A stretch of 64,000 nt of DNA from an uncultured Draconibacterium sp. (GTDB lineage: Bacteria; Bacteroidota; Bacteroidia; Bacteroidales; Prolixibacteraceae), in contig CANLMQ010000003.1 of the NCBI GenBank assembly GCA_947492175.1, forward strand, positions 124,001 through 188,000, given 5' to 3'. Positions 29,610-37,633 of the stretch are shown here, in pieces. Within the stretch, counting starts at the first letter, position 1. Each line of letters opens with the position of its first letter. The translations under genes were made by a program, and so were the position numbers. The notes beneath the pieces were generated by a model. That model worked only from the letters and a program-made list of their open reading frames with translations. It did not search any database and was not told the DNA's origin.

Positions 29610-30230
29610 CTATTTTTCTCTTAGTTTATAAACGTCCATCACTTTATATACGCTATTAGGCGAACATTCAAGAGTTCGACAAATTGAGCGTACACCAACA
29701 CCCTTTTCGATTAGTTCTTTTATTTTCTTCACTTTGGGTTTTGCTTTGTATTTGCTGATTTTTTCGGCACTACCGTGTTTACGTCCTTGGTACTTCCCTT
29801 CAATCAGCTTCGCACGTTCTATCCCACTAAGTACTTTCTCACGGTTCTGGTGGTAAAAGAATTCCGATAGCGAACTAAGAACGTTCACCAAGAGACCAGT
29901 AACAGGTGTTTGTTTTCCGTTGGCGTCTAGCGTTGTTACACCTTCGTTTAAGCTTGCTATTGGTACTTTATAAGAATGGATATAGGAAATTGTGTCCAAT
30001 ATGTTTTGAACAGACCTTCCAAGTCTGTCGATACGCAACACCTTGACTTCTGAAATTTTACCGCTTTTTATATCTTCCAATAATCGTTTACCTGCTGGTC
30101 GGTCTTCGAATGATAAACGACCTGAAATACCTTTGTCTTCATATATTTTCCAGCCTGGTTCTATTTTATCAACCTGTGTTGCGATATTTTGAAGGTAGTG
30201 GCTTGTTCTCATATAATATGCTACGCTCAT
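29610..30230 (-). CDS. small serine recombinase (resolvase/invertase family)
   Basis: This 206-residue protein is a serine site-specific recombinase of the TnpR/Pin type. Catalytic Ser10 sits in YYMRTS; the conserved arginine motif RIDRLGRS lies near residues 66-73, and a long E helix follows (LSSLSEFFYHQNREKVLSGIERAK). The C-terminal 45 residues form a helix-turn-helix of the HTH_7 type (VRSICRTLECSPNSVYKVM). It lies 82 bp upstream of hsdM on the same strand. It is distinct from the island integrase, which is on the other strand at the right end. It could resolve dimers of the excised element or invert a segment, but no inverted-repeat partner is seen near hsdS. Confidence 0.9.
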   Translation of the reverse strand: MSVAYYMRTSHYLQNIATQVDKIEPGWKIYEDKGISGRLSFEDRPAGKRLLEDIKSGKISEVKVLRIDRLGRSVQNILDTISYIHSYKVPIASLNEGVTTLDANGKQTPVTGLLVNVLSSLSEFFYHQNREKVLSGIERAKLIEGKYQGRKHGSAEKISKYKAKPKVKKIKELIEKGVGVRSICRTLECSPNSVYKVMDVYKLREK

Positions 30231-30256
30231 CTGTTTCTCTTTTAGTATTATTATAT

Positions 30257-30340
30257 AGAAACACTAAAGTAGCAGCAAATTCGTTAATATGCCAGAAAAA
30301 ACGTTATTAAATTACATTGTAGTTTAAAAAAGAAACACTA
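30257..30340. repeat. two 10-bp direct repeats upstream of the serine recombinase gene
   Basis: AGAAACACTA occurs at 30257-30266 and again at 30331-30340, 74 bp apart, in the promoter region of the recombinase gene. Spaced repeats in this position could be sites where the recombinase binds its own regulatory or res region. No other copies were noticed in the window. Inference only. Confidence 0.35.
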
Positions 30341-30365
30341 TACATTCAACTTTGTCTAGCACCTG

Positions 30366-30617
30366 TTAGCTTTTGATAATTTCGTAGCCTTTCTCTTCCA
30401 GAAACTGTTTGTACACTAATATAACCCAATGAACAAACGAACAAAGTTCAGCATCATTGGTTACTATCTCAATTGCATCGTGTTCATCGTCCATATTATT
30501 AAAATGTGCAAATTCTCGAATGAATTTCAAGTCTAAGTTTGAAATGTTTAGATTCTCTTTTACGTAATCTTCTAGTGTAGCCTCAACTACTCCTTCTCTT
30601 TTGTATTTTGTTTTCAT
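30366..30617 (-). CDS. hypothetical protein, 83 residues
   Basis: I do not recognize this small acidic protein. It starts MKTKYKREGVVEATLEDYVKE and contains a helical middle (LDLKFIREFAHF) and an Asp/Glu-rich stretch (MDDEHDAIEIVTND). It is on the same strand as the recombinase and the ribbon-helix-helix protein and lies between them. The gap to the ribbon-helix-helix gene is about 105 bp. It could be a plasmid/island maintenance or antitoxin-like gene, but nothing in the sequence proves it. Confidence 0.55.
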   Translation of the reverse strand: MKTKYKREGVVEATLEDYVKENLNISNLDLKFIREFAHFNNMDDEHDAIEIVTNDAELCSFVHWVILVYKQFLEEKGYEIIKS

Positions 30618-30723
30618 TTTGTCATTAATTTACTTGGGTGATAGTGTATTTTCATCCAAACTAGTTCGTGTTTTTTCCCGTACCACACTACCAGCACCTA
30701 ATTTTACATTATTTGTCTGACTT

Positions 30724-30882
30724 TTAGGACAATACATCTTTACGACAATTTTGGTCAAGTTTTTCATCCAAAATTTGACGTATATAAGATGATTTAGTCT
30801 GTTTATTATCAATTGTGTTATCCACAATCATTCTCAACTGCTGTTCGGTTATACGTATGGTAACCTTGTTAACCTTCTTCAT
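30724..30882 (-). CDS. small ribbon-helix-helix DNA-binding protein (52 residues)
   Basis: A complete frame on the minus strand from ATG 30882 to TAA 30724 encodes 52 residues. It begins MKKVNKVTIRITEQQLRM (a beta strand with alternating hydrophobic residues, VTIRIT), followed by helix, a turn, and SSYIRQILDEKL, the usual pattern of Arc/MetJ/CopG-type ribbon-helix-helix proteins. It is divergent from the polymerase-like gene. The 130-bp gap contains inverted repeats of the TGTCGG/CCGACA kind that are good candidate operators, so autoregulation plus control of the polymerase-like gene is plausible. A mobilization accessory role (MobC-like) is an alternative, but no relaxase is present. Confidence 0.7.
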   Translation of the reverse strand: MKKVNKVTIRITEQQLRMIVDNTIDNKQTKSSYIRQILDEKLDQNCRKDVLS

Positions 30883-30894
30883 ATTCTATAAATA

Positions 30895-30960
30895 TGTCGG
30901 TTTTCGGAAAAAGTCCGACAAAAACAAAAAATCTTGATATTTATTACTAAATGTCTGACA
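30895..30960. promoter_or_regulatory. inverted-repeat sites between the RHH gene and the polymerase-like gene
   Basis: TGTCGG (30895-30900) and CCGACA (30915-30920) form a perfect 6-bp inverted repeat with 14 bp between. A second, related palindrome TGTCTGACA (TGTC-T-GACA) lies at 30952-30960. Both contain TGTC/GACA half-sites. Placed between divergent genes, one of which encodes a ribbon-helix-helix protein, they are likely operators (inference). Confidence 0.5.
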
Positions 30961-31013
30961 ATTAATGAGTGCCAGATTTCTTTTTAACAATAAAATTTCG
31001 TATATTTTTATAT

Positions 31014-32660
31014 ATGACCGCACAAACACAGAAACTCATATACAGTATAGAAGGACTTGAAGCTGAAGCGTTATACCTGAACTATCTTACATTCTTGGAA
31101 GAACAAAGAGCAATAAAAAATTTTACTCCATGCGATTCACCAGTAGTAAATAGTGTTGCAAATCAGTACTTAAAAGATTTCAAGTTCAAAGACCCTGGCA
31201 AACCAAGTGAGGCTATTACCGTAAATAAATTTAAATTATTGGTTCACCTGTTGATATTAGGTAACTATGATAAAGATAATCACCGCTTAAATGCAACAAT
31301 ACTGCAAAAGCTAATTGGTCCCCATTATAATCTAATGCTTCAAAGTATGTGTTTCAATGGTATAATCTCAAAATCTGATTATTACATACCTGGAAAATCT
31401 TCATTCACCTATACTATATTCGAACCATATCAGGTAAAGATTAGAACAAATAAAAATTTCTACGTTCAAAAAAGATTAGAAAAACTCAAAACACTATACA
31501 AAAAACTTAATGATAAAGAAGTAGAAAAAATATCTGATGAAGTTTTTAGGAAACAGTATGAATCTAATCTCAATAAACTAGGTTTGGTTAAATATGATAT
31601 TCGAAATTTTATTTACCAATTACCCTGCTCTGAAAAAGCCAAAGTGACGTATTTTGAAGTTTTAGATAAGTTGGAGAATAGAGTATTTAATTTATCTGAG
31701 GATGAAAGGAGAAGAATCTATTCTACGTTTACCAGAACACCAAAAATAATGAGAAACTTTCTTCCCTTGCGGTTCAGTACAGATGTTAGTAATAGTCAAC
31801 CACTATTATTAAATTATTTTCTAATACAGAAGTACAATATTGAACTACATATACTAAATGATATTTATAGTACTTCATTTAATTATAATAATAATGACAC
31901 CACTATTATCCATAATGCTGGTAAGAATCTCTATAACGAACTGGAAAACAACTCAAAAGCTTTTATACGCAAGAGCCACATACCAAGGGACGTACTATTA
32001 TACATTTATTTGAGTTCGAATGGTAAGCTGTGGAACTTTTTTCAATTATCGGGTGGATTACAAAATGTGCCACGTTACCTATTAAAAGAAAAGCTTTTTG
32101 AGCAGGTTTTTTATAATAAAAAACTTTCAAGTTGGAAGCGTGAGTTTGCAAAGGCATTTAAAACAATATTTCCAAACGTTTATTCTGCCATTCTCGATTT
32201 TAGGAGAGAAGTAAATAAAAATGGTGAAGAAAATTTAGCCCTCAAAATGACTAGATTGGAAAGTGAGATAATCAGAAATATACTACAAAGAACCTGGGAT
32301 GCGGGTATGGAAACACTAAATATACACGATGCTTTAATTCTTTTGGATACAGAAAAAAATAAAAATTTTGCAGAAAATCAGGTTAATAAAATCATAAAAT
32401 CGGTTTATAAAGAATATGGATTGTTTGTGACAACCACCACCGATTACTTCAGCATTGAACAAGCTGAAGATGAACTTCAGGTGCTACAAGATAATCAACA
32501 AAAAATTGATGAACTGAAAAGTGAACTGTACCAAACAGCTTTAACTGCCACCGATGATGAGCTGTTTCAACGAACTGTTAATTTAATGGATGGTTTGGAA
32601 GATGGTTCTATTGAAGTGGTTTTTGAAGGTGGTAATCCGTTTCTGATTTTTAACAACTAG
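31014..32660 (+). CDS. divergent family-A-polymerase-like protein
   Basis: This 548-residue protein has no sequence I can name with certainty, but its C-terminal half carries an ordered set of motifs like the palm of family A (Pol I-type) polymerases and single-subunit RNA polymerases. Motif A candidate: STDVSNSQP with Asp257. Motif B candidate: a helix starting Arg325 (RDVLLYIYLSSNGK). A segment KAFKTIFPNVYSAI follows, then MTRLESEIIRNIL, then motif C NIHDALIL with His438-Asp439. The N-terminal 220 residues are helical and not recognized; no 3'-5' exonuclease motifs were seen. GTG 30969 would give 15 more residues, but ATG 31014 is preferred. The gene is divergent from the ribbon-helix-helix gene and precedes the integrase operon. 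Replication of the excised island is a possible role. Confidence 0.65.
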   Translation: MTAQTQKLIYSIEGLEAEALYLNYLTFLEEQRAIKNFTPCDSPVVNSVANQYLKDFKFKDPGKPSEAITVNKFKLLVHLLILGNYDKDNHRLNATILQKLIGPHYNLMLQSMCFNGIISKSDYYIPGKSSFTYTIFEPYQVKIRTNKNFYVQKRLEKLKTLYKKLNDKEVEKISDEVFRKQYESNLNKLGLVKYDIRNFIYQLPCSEKAKVTYFEVLDKLENRVFNLSEDERRRIYSTFTRTPKIMRNFLPLRFSTDVSNSQPLLLNYFLIQKYNIELHILNDIYSTSFNYNNNDTTIIHNAGKNLYNELENNSKAFIRKSHIPRDVLLYIYLSSNGKLWNFFQLSGGLQNVPRYLLKEKLFEQVFYNKKLSSWKREFAKAFKTIFPNVYSAILDFRREVNKNGEENLALKMTRLESEIIRNILQRTWDAGMETLNIHDALILLDTEKNKNFAENQVNKIIKSVYKEYGLFVTTTTDYFSIEQAEDELQVLQDNQQKIDELKSELYQTALTATDDELFQRTVNLMDGLEDGSIEVVFEGGNPFLIFNN

Positions 32661-32679
32661 GTGTGAAAAAGGTGCAAAG

Positions 32680-32706
32680 GTTTTCTGCCGGACCACGGCA
32701 GAAAAC
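32680..32706 (+). terminator. terminator-like hairpin after the polymerase-like gene
   Basis: A perfect 11-bp stem, GTTTTCTGCCG (32680-32690) with CGGCAGAAAAC (32696-32706), closes a 5-nt loop 20 bp after the stop codon. No T run follows directly; a T-rich tract begins about 15 bp later. It may be a terminator or an RNA-stabilizing hairpin. Confidence 0.6.
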
Positions 32707-32883
32707 ACATATCAGTTCCAATTTTTTTTGATTTTTTTGTAAAACCTACTGGCTTAACATTGAACAAGTTATAAAAATTATAAAGAATATAACTTTATAA
32801 TGCCCAGATTATCAGTAATTTAATTAGGTCGAAATTTCTTTTATTCATTTTTTTTCGTTAAATTATATATAGCGGGGCGTATT

Positions 32884-32981
32884 GCTGACAAAATCAGCTT
32901 CATTCTCCAAATAACCAGACCCTTTTAAAAACAGGGTAGGGAAAAAATTGCCCGAGGTCAGATAGAAAATGGGTTTTGACC
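32884..32981 (+). promoter_or_regulatory. structured leader before the acidic ORF and integrase
   Basis: Three small inverted repeats follow one another: GCTGA/TCAGC (32884-32888 and 32894-32898), ACCCT/AGGGT (32919-32923 and 32933-32937), and GGTCA/TGACC (32956-32960 and 32977-32981). The last ends 10 bp before the ATG of the acidic ORF. This could be a regulatory RNA leader or a set of protein-binding sites; which it is cannot be decided here. Confidence 0.4.
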
Positions 32982-32991
32982 GAAGCACAAA

Positions 32992-33162
32992 ATGTTCAAA
33001 GATGATGGTAAGTATGATGAATACGAATGGTCGCTTACTGACGAAGAAATTAGGTCCGAAGAAGGATTTGAAAACGCAACTGATGAAGATGTTCAGTTAA
33101 TAAGACAAACTTTCGCATTGCTTAGTCTTGCAATGTTTGAATCTGAATTAAATAGCAATTAG
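32992..33162 (+). CDS. small acidic protein directly upstream of the integrase (candidate recombination directionality factor)
   Basis: A complete 56-residue frame runs from ATG 32992 to TAG 33162 and the integrase ATG follows 4 nt later. The protein is strongly acidic, with FKDDGKYDEYEWSLTDEEIR in the first part and a helical, hydrophobic end (QTFALLSLAMFESEL). Large serine integrases need a small partner protein, the recombination directionality factor, to excise their element, and such genes are often close to int. The position and size fit, but directionality factors share little sequence, so this is inference. It may instead be a translational leader for int. Confidence 0.6.
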   Translation: MFKDDGKYDEYEWSLTDEEIRSEEGFENATDEDVQLIRQTFALLSLAMFESELNSN

Positions 33163-33166
33163 AAAT

Positions 33167-34851
<1,685 letters not shown>

Positions 34852-34894
34852 ATATATCTTTATTTCTGTTGAAATGTCTTCGTGAACGCGGGTG

Positions 34895-34924
34895 CAAATA
34901 TAATACCTTTTTTTTTATCTGCAA
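34895..34924 (-). promoter_or_regulatory. promoter of the initiator tRNA gene
   Basis: On the minus strand a -7 box TATATTTG (34895-34902) fits TAnnTTTG exactly, with a TTGC element (34921-34924) 18 bp further upstream where TTTG is expected. The distance to the tRNA 5' end is 43 bp. Confidence 0.55.
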
Positions 34925-34944
34925 TACTTGCCTGTTTTTTTTGT

Positions 34945-34979
34945 AAAAAAAGAACGGCTCTTCATTGAAGAACCGTTCC
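34945..34979 (-). terminator. Rho-independent terminator of metK
   Basis: GAACGG-C/T-TCTTCA pairs with TGAAGA-ACCGTTC in a stem of about 13 bp with one mismatch, followed on the minus strand by seven T. It lies about 30 bp after the metK stop. Confidence 0.85.
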
Positions 34980-35007
34980 AAGGCGTATTATTAATACTCC
35001 CCCGGAA

Positions 35008-36261
35008 TTAAATTCCGAAAGCTTTTTTAACTTCATCTACAAAATCAAGTTTTTCCCAGGTAAATAGTTCCAGGTCTTTGGTAACTTTTCCATTGTATGG
35101 CGATTCAAAGGTTTTGGTAACTTTTACCGGAGTTCTTCCCATGTGGCCATATGCCGCAGAATCAACATAAATAGGATTGCGTAACTTCAAACGCTCTTCA
35201 ATTGCTGCAGGGCGAAGATCAAAAATGGTTTTTACCTTTTCAGCAATTTCAGCATCCGAAAGTTCTATATTCGACCGGTTATAAGTGTTTACAAAAACAC
35301 CAACCGGCTCGGCTACACCAATGGCATAAGCCAGTTGTACTAATATTTCGTCGGCAACACCAGCAGCAACAAGGTTCTTGGCAATATGGCGCGAGGCGTA
35401 GGCTGCCGAGCGATCTACTTTCGATGGATCTTTTCCCGAGAAAGCACCACCGCCATGAGCTCCACGTCCACCGTAGGTGTCTACAATAATCTTGCGACCG
35501 GTTAATCCGGTATCACCGTGAGGACCACCAATAACAAATTTACCCGTTGGATTTACGTGGTAAATAATATCGTCGCCAAACAAAGCCTGAACACGCTCGG
35601 GTAATAATGCTTTAACGCGTGGAATTAGAATATTAATTACATCATCCTTGATTTTGGCAAGCATTGGTTCATCGGCATCAAACTCGTCGTGTTGTGTTGA
35701 AACAACAATGGTATGTACTTTTACCGGTTCATTTGTTTCCGAATATTCAATGGTTACCTGCGATTTTGAATCGGGACGCAAATAAGTCATCACCTTGCCT
35801 TCGCGGCGAATAACTGCAAGTTCCTGCAATATAACATGCGACAGTTCAAGTGAAAGCGGCATGTAATTATCGGTGTCTTTGCAAGCATAACCAAACATCA
35901 TCCCCTGGTCGCCGGCACCTTGTTCTTTTTTGTCTTCCTTATCAACTCCACGGTTAATATCATCACTTTGTTCGTGAATTGCTGTTAATACACCACACGA
36001 ATCGCCATCAAAACGATAAGCTGCTTTTGTGTAACCAATTTTGTTAATTACACTTCTGGTTACTTCCTGTACGTCAACATACGCACTCGATTTTACTTCG
36101 CCCGCAACAACAACCTGTCCGGTGGTTACCAGGGTTTCAATGGCAACTTTCGAGTTGGGATCAAATGCCAGAAACTGGTCCAGCAATGCATCTGAAATCT
36201 GATCGGAAACTTTGTCCGGATGTCCTTCCGAAACTGATTCACTTGTAAATAAATAATTCAT
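35008..36261 (-). CDS. metK: S-adenosylmethionine synthetase (MetK)
   Basis: MetK makes S-adenosylmethionine from methionine and ATP. Family signatures are present: FTSESVSEGHPDKVSDQISD at the N-terminus with the ATP-binding His, GAGDQGMMFGYAC, and GGRGAHGGGAFSGKDPSKVDRSAAY with the P-loop-like glycine stretch and active-site Lys and Asp. At 417 residues it is about 30 longer than the E. coli enzyme, as in other Bacteroidota (from family knowledge). The gene stands alone on the minus strand with its own promoter, a SAM-II riboswitch in the leader and a terminator, so it is probably feedback-controlled by its product. Confidence 0.97.
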   Translation of the reverse strand: MNYLFTSESVSEGHPDKVSDQISDALLDQFLAFDPNSKVAIETLVTTGQVVVAGEVKSSAYVDVQEVTRSVINKIGYTKAAYRFDGDSCGVLTAIHEQSDDINRGVDKEDKKEQGAGDQGMMFGYACKDTDNYMPLSLELSHVILQELAVIRREGKVMTYLRPDSKSQVTIEYSETNEPVKVHTIVVSTQHDEFDADEPMLAKIKDDVINILIPRVKALLPERVQALFGDDIIYHVNPTGKFVIGGPHGDTGLTGRKIIVDTYGGRGAHGGGAFSGKDPSKVDRSAAYASRHIAKNLVAAGVADEILVQLAYAIGVAEPVGVFVNTYNRSNIELSDAEIAEKVKTIFDLRPAAIEERLKLRNPIYVDSAAYGHMGRTPVKVTKTFESPYNGKVTKDLELFTWEKLDFVDEVKKAFGI

Positions 36262-36434
36262 TTCCCTTTAAGTTTTTTGTTGAGCTTTGTATCTGTGTCA
36301 ACACTACTTTGTCCGTCAGCTAACGAATTCAGTATTTTTAAGAACTTAAAATAAGTTCAGGTCGACGAGCCTGATATAACTGCTCTGATTCAACATTAAA
36401 ATAACTGCGGGATGTTCGATTGATATTGAAAAAT

Positions 36435-36490
36435 GCGATTGTTTTAGCGTTTTTTTCATGTGGTTGCAATCAATCTCAAATCTTTCCACG
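36435..36490 (-). promoter_or_regulatory. SAM-II riboswitch upstream of metK
   Basis: On the minus strand the sequence shows the SAM-II core in order: P1 strand GTGG, GATTTGA, P2 strand GATTG, ATTGCAA, P1 strand CCAC, ATGAAAAAAAC, GCTAAAA, P2 strand CAATC. The loop elements (GATTTnA, ATTGCA, GCTAAAA) are those I remember as conserved in SAM-II (metA) aptamers, and the two helices form the expected pseudoknot. It lies just after the promoter and about 175 nt before metK. Binding of SAM would be expected to lower MetK production. Confidence 0.82.
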
Positions 36491-36499
36491 TAGCAGGGG

Positions 36500-36507
36500 C
36501 AAATGTA
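36500..36507 (-). promoter_or_regulatory. -7 box of the metK promoter
   Basis: TACATTTG on the minus strand fits TAnnTTTG exactly and would start the transcript about where the SAM-II aptamer begins. The -33 region is only T-rich, not a clear TTTG. Confidence 0.6.
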
Positions 36508-36627
36508 AGGGGATTATTTTGAATAAAAAAGTTATTTAGAATTATTTTAAATCGCGTTTTAACCCATCAAAATCAAATTTAATCCTTCTGTATATGATCT
36601 GTTGTTTCGTTATTCATTAATCAGGTT

Positions 36628-37542
36628 TCAATTCTGATCTTGGGTAAGTTGATGAAAGACATTCTCAAGGTTTTGTTGTTTTTCCTGAAGAGTTAAAAGC
36701 CTTAGTTGATTTTTTACCGCAAAATCGAAAACAGAAGGGCGGATATCCTCTGAACTTATTGCCTCAATTTCCCAGGTATTTCCTCTAAGAGTAGCATTTT
36801 TTACGCCTGCAACCGACCGAATCTTTTCGACTGTTATCGCCGCATCAAATTCTGCCAGAACAACCTGGTTTCGTTTTATTTGTCTGCTTTTAATCGCTTC
36901 AATCCCTCCGTCGGCTACAATTTTTCCCCGGTTAATTATAATCACCCGGTTGCATACAGCCTCTACCTCCTGCATAATGTGTGACGATAAAATAACCGTT
37001 TTTTCTTTACTGATTTCGCGAATTAAACCCCGAATCTCCTCCAGTTGATTCGGATCGAGCCCTGTTGTTGGTTCATCAAGAATTAAAATGGAAGGATCGT
37101 GTATTAGTGCCTGTGCCAGGCCCACACGTTGTCTGTATCCTTTCGAAAGTGCTCTTATCTTTTTATGTTGTTCCCGGCCGAGCCCGGTAAGTTCGACCAT
37201 TTCTGCAACACGTTGCTTTTTATTGTTCACTTTGTAAAATCCGGCAGTAATTTCCAGGAATTCTTTTACGTAAAGATCGGTATAAAGCGGATTGTGTTCG
37301 GGCAGGTAACCTATTTCTTTTTTGTATTCCAGGTTTTCCGAAACAATTTTTTGACCATGAATAAAAATTTCGCCGGCATCTTGTGGTAAATAACCTGTAA
37401 TAATTTTCATCATGGTAGATTTGCCGGCACCGTTTGGTCCCAAAAAACCGACTAATTCGCCTTTTTCTATTGAAAAGCTAACATTGTCAAGAGCTTTCTG
37501 TTTGCCAAATAATTTAATTATGTTCCTTGTTTCTACTGTCAT
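36628..37542 (-). CDS. gldA: ABC transporter ATP-binding protein, GldA-like
   Basis: This 304-residue ATPase has a complete nucleotide-binding domain: Walker A GPNGAGKST, Q-loop region IGYLPEHNPLYTDLYVKEFLE, signature LSKGYRQRVGLAQAL, Walker B ILILDEPTTGLDP and switch histidine (SSHIM). The C-terminal 80 residues are the extension of gliding-associated GldA and related exporters. ATG 37542 is chosen over the GTG at 37548. No permease (GldF/GldG) is beside it, so its partner must be elsewhere; gliding of the organism is not proven by this gene. It is divergent from ispG with an 90-bp shared promoter region. Confidence 0.8.
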   Translation of the reverse strand: MTVETRNIIKLFGKQKALDNVSFSIEKGELVGFLGPNGAGKSTMMKIITGYLPQDAGEIFIHGQKIVSENLEYKKEIGYLPEHNPLYTDLYVKEFLEITAGFYKVNNKKQRVAEMVELTGLGREQHKKIRALSKGYRQRVGLAQALIHDPSILILDEPTTGLDPNQLEEIRGLIREISKEKTVILSSHIMQEVEAVCNRVIIINRGKIVADGGIEAIKSRQIKRNQVVLAEFDAAITVEKIRSVAGVKNATLRGNTWEIEAISSEDIRPSVFDFAVKNQLRLLTLQEKQQNLENVFHQLTQDQN

Positions 37543-37561
37543 ACACACTGATTAATGCAAA

Positions 37562-37608
37562 CAAAAATAGCTGATTCTTTTTATTTTAGAAGCATTAGCT
37601 TAAATTTG
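37562..37608. promoter_or_regulatory. divergent promoter region of gldA-like gene and ispG
   Basis: A plus-strand -7 box TAAATTTG (37601-37608) lies 25 bp before the ispG ATG, and a minus-strand -7 box TATTTTTG (37562-37569) lies 19 bp before the ATPase gene. Both fit TAnnTTTG. Neither has a clean TTTG -33 box. Confidence 0.5.
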
Positions 37609-37633
37609 CAGCTCAGCATAACAGATTCAGTAC

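Larger units (their letters stand above)
32661..32991. other. intergenic region between the polymerase-like gene and the integrase operon
   Basis: The gap holds a hairpin after the polymerase-like gene, an AT-rich part (32707-32870), and then a run of three small inverted repeats directly before the acidic ORF. No gene was found in it. Confidence 0.6.
36262..36627. other. metK leader region
   Basis: This 366-bp gap holds the metK promoter, the SAM-II aptamer (both listed), and then about 170 bp of leader before the metK ATG. That part contains small hairpins on the minus strand, such as GAACTTA-TTT-TAAGTTC, but no T-run terminator, so the expression mechanism of the switch is not obvious. 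36508-36627 is AT-rich and has no gene. Confidence 0.6.

Noticed and set aside
30630..30827. Open frame of 65 codons on the minus strand next to the 83-residue gene
   Set aside because: Its first half lies across the ribbon-helix-helix gene in another frame and its second half has no protein-like pattern.
36262..36434. Rho-independent terminator as expression platform of the metK riboswitch
   Set aside because: Hairpins exist but none is followed by a T run on the minus strand.
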